Origin: VRUE01 sp963745915
Lineage (GTDB): Bacteria; Actinomycetota; Thermoleophilia; Solirubrobacterales; 70-9
Length of the DNA stretch: 64,000 bases
Reading direction: 5' to 3'
Assembly: GCA_963745915.1 (NCBI GenBank)
Contig: CAVUZA010000002.1
Span: 1,736,001-1,800,000 of the forward strand
Under the pieces are notes generated by a model. It was given only the letters and a program-made list of their open reading frames with translations. It made no database searches and was not told the origin of the DNA. Each line of letters starts with the position of its first letter. Position 1 is the first letter of the stretch. The translations under genes and the position numbers were made by a program. This document shows positions 8,346 to 16,494 of this stretch, one piece after another.

Positions 8346-9613
8346 TCAGCCCCAGAGCGCGGCGATCGGCGCGGCGACGATGCGCTCGCCGAGCTCGAAG
8401 ATCCGCGGGCCGGTGTGGAGGATCAGGCCGATCAGGAAGCGCTCGCCGGTTTCGTCGCGCAGCCAGGCGAGATGGCGGGCGTCCTCGGCGGTCACGGTGG
8501 CGCCCGCCTTGACCTCGATCGCGATCAGCCGCTCTCCGGCCAGCTCGGCGAGGAGGTCGATCTCGTGCCGTCCCTGGGCCGTGCGCAGGTGGTGGAGTCG
8601 GGGTCGCGTCCGCGAGGGGAAGAGCTCGGGCCGCAGACTGGGCGGCGACGAAGGCGTCGAGAACGCGACCGAGCACGGCGCCGTCGCGCATCACGCCCTG
8701 AACGTCTAGGCGCAGCGCCGCCGCGACCAGGGCAGGGTCGACCAGATAGCGCTTCGGCCGGCGGCTGAGGCGCTTGAGCCGGTTCGAGGTCCAGGCCGGA
8801 ACCCGCTCGGCGACCAGCAGCCCTTCGAGCAGGTCCTCGTATGCGCTCGCGGTGGCCTTGTTGATCTCCGCCGCCTCGTAGATCGTGCGGTGATCGGCGA
8901 TCGCCGCCGAGTTGAGCGCGTAGGCCTCGAAGTAGGCGCGCAGCCTGCGGACGTCCCGGCGCTTGGTGGTCGAGGTTTCCAGCTGCGCCACGTCGTGCGC
9001 CAGCAGGTTCTCGACGTAGCTCTCCAGCCAGGCCCGCCGCGGCTCGCCGCTCAGTTTCAGCGCCGGCTCGGGGAAGCCGCTGCGCAGCGCCAACTCCACG
9101 TATCCGCGCAGATCCGGCGGATCGGCGGGAAGGCGAAGAGGCTCGCCCTCGGCGAGGCGGTCGAAGACCGTTGGGCCCTGCGTCGCCCCGCTCACCTCCC
9201 TGATCGACATCGGGTGCATCGGCACCCGCACGAGCCGGCCCGTCGCGGGCCAGATCTGGTTTTCGAGCGTCGCCCGAACAGAGCCGGTGAGCAGGAATCG
9301 GGCCGGTCGCGGCTCGCTGTCGACGGCTCGGCGGACGGCGCCCAGGACCCCCGGGACCGCCTGCCACTCGTCCAGCAGAACGGGCTCGGGCAGGTCCCTC
9401 AGCGCCGCGTCGGGGTCGCCTTCGAAGCTGACCGCCTCCGCTTGCCGTTCGAGGCGCACCACCGTCTGCGCCCGTCGCGCACTGGTTGTCGTCTTGCCGG
9501 TCGTGCGCGGCCCGACGACCAGCAGGCCGGGCAGGCTGCGCGAGCAGCTGGTCGAGGCTGCTGTCGATCAGGCGCCTTCGGTAGGGGGTCTGGGTCGGGG
9601 ATATATTGTCCAT
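8346..9613 (-). pseudogene. AAA/DUF4143-type ATPase, two frameshifts
   Basis: Joining three frames gives a ~420-residue ATPase of the AAA_14/DUF4143 kind: MDNISPTQTPYRRRLID, P-loop GPRTTGKTTT, Walker B-like PVLLDEW, LLTGS, then a C-terminal restriction-like domain (HEIDLLAE, IAIEVKAG). These proteins are common, often mobile, ATPases of unclear role. One extra base near 9538 separates the start from the P-loop and another near 8637 separates the C-terminus; removing each restores the frame. The upstream DNA (9600-9660) is locally AT-rich. It is either broken or affected by sequencing insertions. Confidence 0.7.
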
Positions 9614-9713
9614 ATAACGCAGTAGATAATAACCTAAATACACATCCAAATCTAGCCAAACCCGGAAGTTGCATGCCCGAGGATGACCCGCATCGCGACC
9701 TCTTCCCCGGCCT

Positions 9714-9730
9714 TTCACATCTTTTTCACA
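9714..9730 (+). promoter_or_regulatory. PHO-box-like direct repeat upstream of pstS
   Basis: TTCACA (9714-9719) and TTCACA (9725-9730) are exactly 11 bases apart, with a weaker TTCCCC at 9703. This is the PhoB/PhoP recognition pattern at the expected place, ~105 bases before pstS. A GGCCGGC/GCCGGCC hairpin lies between it and the pstS ribosome site (AGAAGGAG, 9823-9830). The region 9614-9835 has no gene. Confidence 0.7.
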
Positions 9731-9835
9731 ACCCCGATACAGGCAGGTAACAAGCTGTCGGGGGAGCGCTGAGAGTGTGGCCGGCGAGCCGGCCGTCCTG
9801 GCTCGCTCTCGTGCCAAACGACAGAAGGAGTTCGT

Positions 9836-10924
9836 GTGAGTTTCCCAAGATGGATGGCAGTCTTCGCCTCCCTGGCCGTCCTGGCCATCGGCGTCGCCGC
9901 CTGCGGCAGCGACAGCAGCAGCTCCTCCGGCGACCTCTCCGGCCAGATCGCCGGTGCCGGGTCAAGCGCCCAGGAGGCCGCCCAGGAAGCCTGGAGAGCC
10001 GAATTCGAGAACGAAAACTCGGGTGTGACGATCTCCTACGACCCGGTCGGCTCCGGCGGCGGCCGTGAGCAGTTCGTCGCCGGCGGCGTCGCCTACGCCG
10101 GCAGCGACGCCTCGCTCTCCGAAGAAGAAGGCGAGCTGAAGAAGGCGCTGGACCGCTGCAAGCCCGGTCAGCTGATCGAGCTCCCGGTCTACGTCTCGCC
10201 GATCGCGATCATCTACAACCTCGAAGGCGTCGAAGGCCTGCAGCTCTCGCCGGAAACGCTGGCGAAGATCTTCAACCAGGAAATCAGCAGCTGGGACGAC
10301 AAGGCGATCGCCGCCGACAACCCCGGCGTCGAGCTGCCCTCCACCCGGATCACCCCGGTCAACCGCTCCGACGAGTCGGGCACGACCGAGAACTTCGTCG
10401 AATACCTCTCCGAGGTCGCCCCCTCGGTCTGGGGCTATGAAGTGAGCGGCGACTGGCCGGTCAAGGGCGGCGAGGCCGCGCAGGGCACCTCCGGCGTGGT
10501 CGAAGCGGTCACCGCCGGCGACGGCGCGATCGGCTACGCCGACGAGAGCCAGGCCGGCGAACTCGGCATCGCCTCGATCAAGGTCGGCAGCGAATACGTC
10601 GAACCGACCGCCGAAGCGGCGGCGAAGATCCTCGACGAGTCGCCCGCCGACACCGCGGTGACCAAGTCGCCCTACATGTTCCCCTTCAAGCTCGATCGCA
10701 AGACCGAAGCGGAGGGCACCTACCCGATCGTCCTCACCTCCTACCTGCTGGCCTGCACCGAGTACGGCTCGGCCAGCGAAGCGGACATCGTCAAGGGCTA
10801 CCTGGAATACGTGATCAGCCCCGAAGGGCAGGAAGTCGCCGCCGAAAACGCCGGCTCGGCTCCGCTCTCGGCCTCGCTGACCGAAAAGATCGAACCGGCC
10901 GTCGAAGCCATCGAAGGCTCCTAG
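9836..10924 (+). CDS. pstS: Phosphate ABC transporter substrate-binding lipoprotein
   Basis: A 362-residue secreted lipoprotein with signal and lipobox AIGVAACGSD. The mature part has the PstS phosphate loop features GAGSSAQ near the N-terminus, YDPVGSGGGREQFVAGGVAYAGSD cut here into YDPVGSGGGREQF and VAYAGSD, and RSDESGTTENF in the middle. It captures inorganic phosphate outside the membrane for PstCAB. GTG at 9836 is preceded by a strong AGAAGGAG site. It is the first gene of pstSCAB-phoU and lies behind a PHO-box-like repeat. The codons use gaa more than neighbouring genes, which hints at high expression. Confidence 0.95.
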   Translation: MSFPRWMAVFASLAVLAIGVAACGSDSSSSSGDLSGQIAGAGSSAQEAAQEAWRAEFENENSGVTISYDPVGSGGGREQFVAGGVAYAGSDASLSEEEGELKKALDRCKPGQLIELPVYVSPIAIIYNLEGVEGLQLSPETLAKIFNQEISSWDDKAIAADNPGVELPSTRITPVNRSDESGTTENFVEYLSEVAPSVWGYEVSGDWPVKGGEAAQGTSGVVEAVTAGDGAIGYADESQAGELGIASIKVGSEYVEPTAEAAAKILDESPADTAVTKSPYMFPFKLDRKTEAEGTYPIVLTSYLLACTEYGSASEADIVKGYLEYVISPEGQEVAAENAGSAPLSASLTEKIEPAVEAIEGS

Positions 10925-10931
10925 GCGGTTG

Positions 10932-11882
10932 ATGGCGGTCGACACGACCACCAACGCCGGTCAGCTGCTCGCCGCCGCCTCAGGAGGGCGGCGGCGAGCG
11001 GGCGACCGCGTTTTCTCCAACCTCTCGGTCGCCGCTGCGGTGACGATCCTCGCCCTGCTGGCGGGGGTCGCCTTCTTCCTCCTGATCGAAGCGCTGCCGG
11101 CGATCACCGCTTCCTCCTCGCGGCTGCCGGGCGGCCAGAGCCTGGTCGACTACATCGCCCCGCTCGCCTTCGGCACCGTGCTGGCGGCGAGCATCGCGGT
11201 CCTGATCGCGGTGCCGCTGGCGGTCGCCGTGGCGCTCTTCATCAGCCACATCGCCCCGCCGAAGGCGATCCTCGCGCTCGGCTACATGGTCGACCTGCTC
11301 GCCGCCGTGCCCAGCATCGTCTACGGCCTCTGGGGGATCTTCGTCCTCGGCCCGGCGGCGGTCGGCCCGATGGAATGGCTGGAAGCCAAGCTCGGCTTCC
11401 TGCCCTTCTTCGCCGGCCCGGCCTCGGCCACCGGGCGCACGATGCTGGTCGCCGGCCTGGTGCTGGCGGTGATGATCCTGCCGATCGTCTCCGCCGTCGC
11501 CCGCGAGGTCTTCTCGCAGACGCCGCGCAAGCTGCAGGAAGGCGCCCTCGCCCTCGGCGCGACCCGCTGGGAGATGATCAAGATGACCGTCCTGCCCTTC
11601 GGCAAGTCCTCGATCGTCAGCGGCGCGATGCTCGGCCTCGGCCGGGCGTTGGGCGAGACGATGGCGGTGACGATCATCCTCTCGGTCTCGGGCATCGTCA
11701 GCTTCAACCTGATCAGCCAGGCCAACCCCTCGACGATCGCCGCCAACATCGCCCTCGACTTCCCCGAGTCCTCTGGGCTGGCGATCAACACCCTGATCGC
11801 CTCCGGCCTCGTCCTCTTCGCGATCACCCTCGTCACCAACCTCGGCGCGCGCGCGATCATCGCCCGCCAGAACATCCAGTGA
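10932..11882 (+). CDS. pstC: Phosphate ABC transporter permease PstC
   Basis: A 316-residue membrane protein with the PstC pattern: N-terminal helix, periplasmic loop, then the binding-protein-dependent transport domain with AVPSIVYGLWG and the EAA loop QEGALALGATRWEMIKMTVLP that contacts PstB. ATG at 10932 is seven bases after pstS; a TTG just before it is less likely. Its stop overlaps the pstA start by four bases, indicating translational coupling. Confidence 0.94.
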   Translation: MAVDTTTNAGQLLAAASGGRRRAGDRVFSNLSVAAAVTILALLAGVAFFLLIEALPAITASSSRLPGGQSLVDYIAPLAFGTVLAASIAVLIAVPLAVAVALFISHIAPPKAILALGYMVDLLAAVPSIVYGLWGIFVLGPAAVGPMEWLEAKLGFLPFFAGPASATGRTMLVAGLVLAVMILPIVSAVAREVFSQTPRKLQEGALALGATRWEMIKMTVLPFGKSSIVSGAMLGLGRALGETMAVTIILSVSGIVSFNLISQANPSTIAANIALDFPESSGLAINTLIASGLVLFAITLVTNLGARAIIARQNIQ

Positions 11883-12907
11883 CGGCGCTCGACCGACGCG
11901 TGCTGCCCGACTGGGCGCCCTACGGCGCGGTCGCCGGCTCCGCCCTGCTCGCGGCCGCGGCGCTGCTCGCCGCCGGCGCCTTCAGCGTCGCCCTGCTGCT
12001 CGTCTTCAGCGCCGCCGTCGCCTGTCTCGTCACCTACTCCTGGTCGCGCGCGGTCGAGGGCCCGCGCCGGGCCAAGGACCGGCTGGTCACGCTGCTGATC
12101 GTCAGCGCCTTCGCCCTCGCCCTGATCCCGCTGCTCTCGCTGGTCTTCGAGGTGGCGAAGCGCGGCATCCCCGGCCTCAGCCTCGAATTCCTGATCGACG
12201 ACGCGCGCGGCAAGATCGGCGGCGGCGGCGCCGCCCACGCCCTGGTCGGCACCCTGGTGATAACCGGCGTGGCGACCGCGATCTCGGTTCCGATCGGGCT
12301 GCTGGCGGCGATCTACCTGACCGAGTACGGCGAAGGCCGGCTGCGCAAGGCGCTGACCTTCTTCGTCGACGTGATGACCGGCATCCCCTCGATCGTCGCC
12401 GGCCTCTTCGCCTACGCCCTCTTCGCCCTGATCCTCGGCCCCGGCATCCGGCTCGGGGTGATGGGCTCGGTGGCGCTCTCGGTGCTGATGATCCCGATCG
12501 TGATCCGCTCCTCCGAGGAGGTGCTGAAGATCGTCCCCAACCACCTGCGCGAAGCGGCCTACGCGCTCGGCACGCCGAAGTGGAAGACGATCGTCAAGGT
12601 CGTCCTGCCGACCGCCTTCGCCGGCCTGGTCACCGGGGTGATGATCGCCGTCGCCCGCATCATCGGCGAGACCGCGCCGCTGCTGGTCACCACCGGCGTC
12701 GTCGACTCGATCAACAGCAACCCCTTCGACGGCCGCATGCAGAACCTCGCCGTCTACGCCTACAGCGAGTACCGAACGCCGGGCGTGTTCAAGCAGGCTT
12801 CCTACGACCGCGCCTGGGCGGCGGCGCTGCTGCTGATCGTTATCGTCATGGTGCTCAACCTGGTTGCGCGCCTGATCTACCGCCGGTACCGAACCGAGAT
12901 CCGTTAG
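11879..12907 (+). CDS. pstA: Phosphate ABC transporter permease PstA
   Basis: A 342-residue partner permease. Early hydrophobic helices are followed by the transport domain with GIPSIVAGLFAYALF and the EAA loop REAAYALGTPKWKTIVKVVLP. The GTG start (11879) lies inside the pstC stop region (GTGA overlap). It is slightly longer at the N-terminus than typical PstA, with an extra pair of helices before the core. It forms the membrane channel with PstC. Confidence 0.94.
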   Translation: MTALDRRVLPDWAPYGAVAGSALLAAAALLAAGAFSVALLLVFSAAVACLVTYSWSRAVEGPRRAKDRLVTLLIVSAFALALIPLLSLVFEVAKRGIPGLSLEFLIDDARGKIGGGGAAHALVGTLVITGVATAISVPIGLLAAIYLTEYGEGRLRKALTFFVDVMTGIPSIVAGLFAYALFALILGPGIRLGVMGSVALSVLMIPIVIRSSEEVLKIVPNHLREAAYALGTPKWKTIVKVVLPTAFAGLVTGVMIAVARIIGETAPLLVTTGVVDSINSNPFDGRMQNLAVYAYSEYRTPGVFKQASYDRAWAAALLLIVIVMVLNLVARLIYRRYRTEIR

Positions 12908-12935
12908 CCAAGTGGACAAAAGGAGATCACGACCG

Positions 12936-13829
12936 ATGGGAGCAGCAGGCGCAACCAGGGCAGGGACCGAGGCCGGCGCTGGGGCGCCGGGGCCGCCGCA
13001 GCCGGCGGCCGCGACCGGCGCCGCCCAGCCGGCAGCCGGGGCCGATCGCCTGGCGAAGACGATCGAGACCCGCGGCGTCAACCTCTTCTACGGCGACTTC
13101 CACGCGGTCGAGGACGTGACGCTGAAGGTCGAGCCGAACAAGGTGACCGCCCTGATCGGCTCCTCGGGCTGCGGCAAGACGACCTTCCTGCGCTCGCTCA
13201 ACCGCATGCACGAGCTGACCGCCGGGGCGCGGGTCGAGGGCGAGATCACCCTCGACGGCCAGGACATGTACGCGCGCGGGGTCGACCCGGTGCAGGTGCG
13301 CCGCCTGGTCGGCATGGTCTTCCAGCAGCCCAACCCGTTCCCGACGATGTCGATCTACGACAACGTCGCCGCCGGGCTCAACCTCAACTCGGGCCGGGTG
13401 AAGAAGGCCGACAAGGACGCCGTGGTCGAGCGCTCGCTGCGCGGCGCCCACCTCTGGAACGAGGTCAAGGACCGGCTCGACCGGCCCGGCTCGGGCCTCT
13501 CCGGCGGCCAGCAGCAGCGGCTCTGCATCGCCCGCGCGATCGCGGTCGAGCCCGAGGTGCTGCTGATGGACGAGCCCTGCTCGGCGCTCGACCCGGTGGC
13601 GACGCTGGCGATCGAGGACCTGATCGGCGAGCTCAAGGCCAAGTACACGATCGCGATCGTCACCCACAACATGCAGCAGGCCTCCCGCGCCAGCGACATC
13701 ACCGCCTTCTTCAACCTCGAAGAGACCGGCAAGCCCGGCCGCCTGGTCGAGATCGGCGCCACTGAGACGATCTTCACCAGCCCCACCCAGCAGGCGACCG
13801 AGGACTACGTCAGCGGGCGGTTCGGCTGA
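12936..13829 (+). CDS. pstB: Phosphate ABC transporter ATPase PstB
   Basis: A 297-residue ATPase with Walker A GSSGCGKTT (about residue 74), signature LSGGQQQR (about 187), Walker B VLLMDEPCSALDP (about 207) and switch His in IVTHNMQQA. It powers phosphate import. ATG at 12936 is chosen over GTG at 12912 because AGGAG (12921-12925) lies 10 bases before it and would be inside the longer form. About 38 residues of Ala/Gly/Pro-rich sequence precede the ABC domain. phoU follows after three bases. Confidence 0.95.
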   Translation: MGAAGATRAGTEAGAGAPGPPQPAAATGAAQPAAGADRLAKTIETRGVNLFYGDFHAVEDVTLKVEPNKVTALIGSSGCGKTTFLRSLNRMHELTAGARVEGEITLDGQDMYARGVDPVQVRRLVGMVFQQPNPFPTMSIYDNVAAGLNLNSGRVKKADKDAVVERSLRGAHLWNEVKDRLDRPGSGLSGGQQQRLCIARAIAVEPEVLLMDEPCSALDPVATLAIEDLIGELKAKYTIAIVTHNMQQASRASDITAFFNLEETGKPGRLVEIGATETIFTSPTQQATEDYVSGRFG

Positions 13830-13831
13830 GC

Positions 13832-14520
13832 ATGCCGACCGGGATCAGGGTCGAATACCAGGAGGAGCTGGAACGGCTCGAGGCGAGCGCCCTCGGCGGC
13901 CTCGACATGGTCAGCGCCGCGCTCAACCGCACCCTGGAGGCGATCGAGCACCAGGACGTCGAGTTGGCCCAGATCGTCGTCGCCGACGACGACCGCATCG
14001 ACGGCCGCTATCTGGAGGTCCACCAGTCGCTGATCACGCTGCTGGCGACGCAGTCGCCAGTGGCGACCGACCTGCGCCTGATCTCGGCCCTGCTGCACAT
14101 CCTCAAGAACATCGAGCGGATGGGCGACCAGTGCGTCAACGTCTGCAAGCTGATCCCGCTGACCGGCAACGAGCCGCCGGCCGACGAGGAGATGGTGAGG
14201 CTGATCCTCACCATGGGCGGCCAGGCGAAGACCCTGATCAGCCAGTCCAAGCGCGCCTTCGGCGACCGCGACGTCGAACTCGCCCGCGACCTGGTCCGCC
14301 AGGACGACGTGATCGACAACCTCAACCGCGAGTGCTTCCAGGCCTGGCGCTGGCGATCGGCGACGACCCCGACAGGCGCGAGTGGGCGATGACGATGCTG
14401 CTCGCCGCGCGGGCGATCGAGCGGATCGGCGACAACGCGGTCGACATCGGCGAGCAGGTCGCCTTCGTCGTCACCGGGCTGTTCCGGGAGTTCGAGGACG
14501 CTTCGCATCCCGCCGGTTGA
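13832..14520 (+). CDS. phoU: Phosphate signalling protein PhoU, one frameshift
   Basis: PhoU is a helical protein that binds metal clusters and signals from PstSCAB to the phosphate regulator. Both tandem PhoU repeats are seen, with RMGDQCVNVCKL in the first and ERIGDNAVDIGEQVAF in the second. The frame changes near 14345: the first frame goes off into WRWRSATT, while the next frame reads LALAIGDDPDRREWAMTM and on to the stop at 14520. The shift equals loss of one base (CAGGCCTGG instead of CAGGCCCTGG). For a gene normally tied to pst this is more likely a sequence error than a real break. Confidence 0.85.
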
Positions 14521-14556
14521 GATCCGGGGCGTCTGGGAATATCCGAGGTCAGCCCC

Positions 14557-15465
14557 GTGACGCTCTGTGCCGCCATAGATATTGGGTCCAACACGACGCG
14601 CGTGTTGGTCGCCGAGCCCGTCGAGGGGCAGTTGAAGAAGGCGATGGAGCAGCGGGCGTATACGCGGATCAACAAGGCGGTCGACGCCGACGGCGCGATC
14701 CCGGCCGAGAAGGTCGCCGAGGTCTGCGACGTGGTCGCCACCCAGGTGAAGCTCGCCCGCGAGCTGGGTGCGGCCGAGATCCGGGCGGTGGCCACCGCCG
14801 CGGTGCGCGAGGCGGCCAACGGGGCCGAGGTGGCGGCGGCGATCGGCGACGCCGCCGGGATCCCGGTCGAGGTGCTCAGCGAGGAGGAGGAGGGCAGGCT
14901 CTCCTTCATCGGCGCGACCAAGACCCTCGGCCACCCGGTCGAGGGCCGGGTCGGGGTCGTCGACGTCGGCGGCGGCTCGACCGAGGTGATCCTCGGCGCG
15001 GTGCCCGGCGGGGCGGAGGAGGTGCTCTCCTGGAAGGTCGGCTCCGGCGTCCTCGCCGACGAGCTGATCTCCTCCGACCCGCCCTCGGCGGCCGAGATCC
15101 GCAAGGTCCGCGACCGGATCGACGACATCTTCGCCGGCGAGGAGATCGAGCCGCCCGCGCAGGCGGTCGCGGTCGGCGGCAGCGCCACCTCGCTGCGCCG
15201 CCTGGTCGGCGCCGTGCTTGAGTACGAGACCCTGGAGCGCGGCATCCGGGTGCTCTGCGGCGACCCTGCGGCCGAGGTCGCGCGCCGCTTCGAGCTCGAC
15301 CCCGAACGGGTCCGCATCCTCGCCACCGGCGTGCTGCTGCTGGAGAAGATCTCCGACCTGCTCGGCCAGCCGCTGCAGATCGGCAAGGGCGGCCTGCGCG
15401 AGGGCGTCGTCCTCGACATGCTCAACGGCAGCGCCAACGGCTCCCGCCTGCGCCTCGTCGCCTGA
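14557..15465 (+). CDS. ppx: Exopolyphosphatase, Ppx/GppA family
   Basis: A 302-residue ASKHA-fold phosphatase. The N-terminal phosphate loop CAAIDIGSNTTRVLVAEP and the second loop GVVDVGGGSTEVI are typical, as is EVLSEEEEGRLSF. It corresponds to the short actinobacterial Ppx form without the C-terminal HD-like domain. It removes terminal phosphate from polyphosphate, or from pppGpp. GTG at 14557 follows phoU by 36 bases. Together with ppk1 two genes on it could set polyphosphate turnover. Confidence 0.9.
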   Translation: MTLCAAIDIGSNTTRVLVAEPVEGQLKKAMEQRAYTRINKAVDADGAIPAEKVAEVCDVVATQVKLARELGAAEIRAVATAAVREAANGAEVAAAIGDAAGIPVEVLSEEEEGRLSFIGATKTLGHPVEGRVGVVDVGGGSTEVILGAVPGGAEEVLSWKVGSGVLADELISSDPPSAAEIRKVRDRIDDIFAGEEIEPPAQAVAVGGSATSLRRLVGAVLEYETLERGIRVLCGDPAAEVARRFELDPERVRILATGVLLLEKISDLLGQPLQIGKGGLREGVVLDMLNGSANGSRLRLVA

Positions 15466-15495
15466 GCGGGCGCGCCGCTGAGCTAGCCTCCTGGC

Positions 15496-15966
15496 GTGGC
15501 CCGTGCCCGTCAGGTCGACGTCGACTGTGAGGCTCCGTTCGCCGTCGTCGCGGCGCAGGCGGTCGAGGTGCGGGCCGCCGAGGTCCTCGCCCGCTCGGCC
15601 GGCGTGCTCGACCGCGACGACCCCGAGCGGGTGCACGACATGCGGGTCGCGACCCGGCGGCTGCGGGCGGCGCTGGAGGTCTTCGCCCCGGCCTTCCCGC
15701 GCAAGCGCCACCGCAAGGCGCTGAAGCGGGTCAAGGCGCTGGCCGACGCGCTCGGCGAGCGCCGCGACCCCGACGTCGAGATCGAGCTGCTGGAGAGCCT
15801 GCGCGGGGAGGTCGCCGAGCCCGACCTGGACGCCTTCGAGCGGCTCCTGGCCGCGCGCCGGGAGCGCCAGCGCCGCGCCAACGAGCGGCTGGCGCCGCTG
15901 GTCGCGGGCAAGCGGCTGAAGAAGCTGCGCCGCCGGCTCGAGCGGCTGGCCGAGGCGGCGAGATGA
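15496..15966 (+). CDS. CHAD-domain protein, N-terminal half
   Basis: A 156-residue helical, Arg-rich protein that matches the first four-helix bundle of a CHAD domain: RVHDMRVATRRLRAALEVF carries the conserved His and basic patch. CHAD domains bind polyphosphate and often sit beside ppk or ppx, as here. The coding region ends in a four-base ATGA overlap with the next gene, which encodes the second bundle. CHAD is normally one polypeptide, so this is either a natural split with coupled translation or one missing base near 15960. Confidence 0.8.
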   Translation: MARARQVDVDCEAPFAVVAAQAVEVRAAEVLARSAGVLDRDDPERVHDMRVATRRLRAALEVFAPAFPRKRHRKALKRVKALADALGERRDPDVEIELLESLRGEVAEPDLDAFERLLAARRERQRRANERLAPLVAGKRLKKLRRRLERLAEAAR

Positions 15967-16388
15967 AGGCCCGCGCGGTCGAGGGCCTCGACCCGGCGGC
16001 GCCGCTGCGGCCCAACGCGGCGCGCATCGTCGCCACCAGGCTCGCCGAGCTGCGCGAGCTCGCCGCGGCGGCGCTCGAGCCCGGTGCGGCCGGCCCCCAG
16101 CACGACGCCCGCATCGCCGCCAAGCGCCTGCGCTACGCGCTGGAGATCGTCGGCCCCTGCATCGGCGAGCGGGCCAACGAGGCGCGCCGCGCCGCCAGGC
16201 GCCTGCAGTCGGTGCTCGGCGACCTGCACGACTGCGACCTGATGCTGGCCGAGGCCGAGGCGGTGCCCTCCCTCGCCGCCGCCCTGCGCGCGCGCCGCGA
16301 GCGCCTCCAGCGCCAGTTCGTCGAGCTCTGGCAGGCCGAGGCGAGCAGCGGGACCTGGGCCGCCCTGGAGGCCGCCCTGCGGTCGTAG
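15963..16388 (+). CDS. CHAD-domain protein, C-terminal half
   Basis: A 141-residue protein matching the second CHAD bundle: PNAARIVATRLAELREL, then HDARIAAKRLRYALEIVG (second conserved His/basic helix) and LQSVLGDLHDCDLM. It starts at ATG 15963 inside the preceding stop. If both halves are made they would be expected to pair into a complete polyphosphate-binding domain. Its stop codon lies inside the long hairpin at 16377-16423. Confidence 0.8.
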   Translation: MKARAVEGLDPAAPLRPNAARIVATRLAELRELAAAALEPGAAGPQHDARIAAKRLRYALEIVGPCIGERANEARRAARRLQSVLGDLHDCDLMLAEAEAVPSLAAALRARRERLQRQFVELWQAEASSGTWAALEAALRS

Positions 16389-16423
16389 TTGTTCCCGCAC
16401 GGCGGGAACAACTACGACCGCAG
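16377..16423. terminator. 22-bp perfect hairpin between CHAD and ppk1
   Basis: Bases 16377-16398 are the exact reverse complement of 16402-16423, separated by the three-base loop ACG. The CHAD stop codon (16386-16388) lies in the left arm. There is no U-tract. It is by far the strongest simple hairpin in this part of the window and probably ends the ppx-CHAD transcript or shields its 3' end. Confidence 0.7.
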
Positions 16424-16449
16424 CGGGCTTGCTGCCGTGGCACCGGCCC

Positions 16450-16494
16450 TCCGGTGCGCCTTATGTGCCTATGACCGGCAAAAGGCGCACCGGA
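16450..16494 (+). promoter_or_regulatory. 13-bp inverted repeat enclosing the ppk1 start codon
   Basis: TCCGGTGCGCCTT (16450-16462) pairs exactly with AAGGCGCACCGGA (16482-16494). The proposed ppk1 ATG (16471) sits in the 19-nt loop and the right arm is coding. In mRNA this would hold the start region in a stem-loop, a possible translational control. The left arm's TCCGGTGCGCCTT recurs before gpmI at 49768. Confidence 0.55.
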
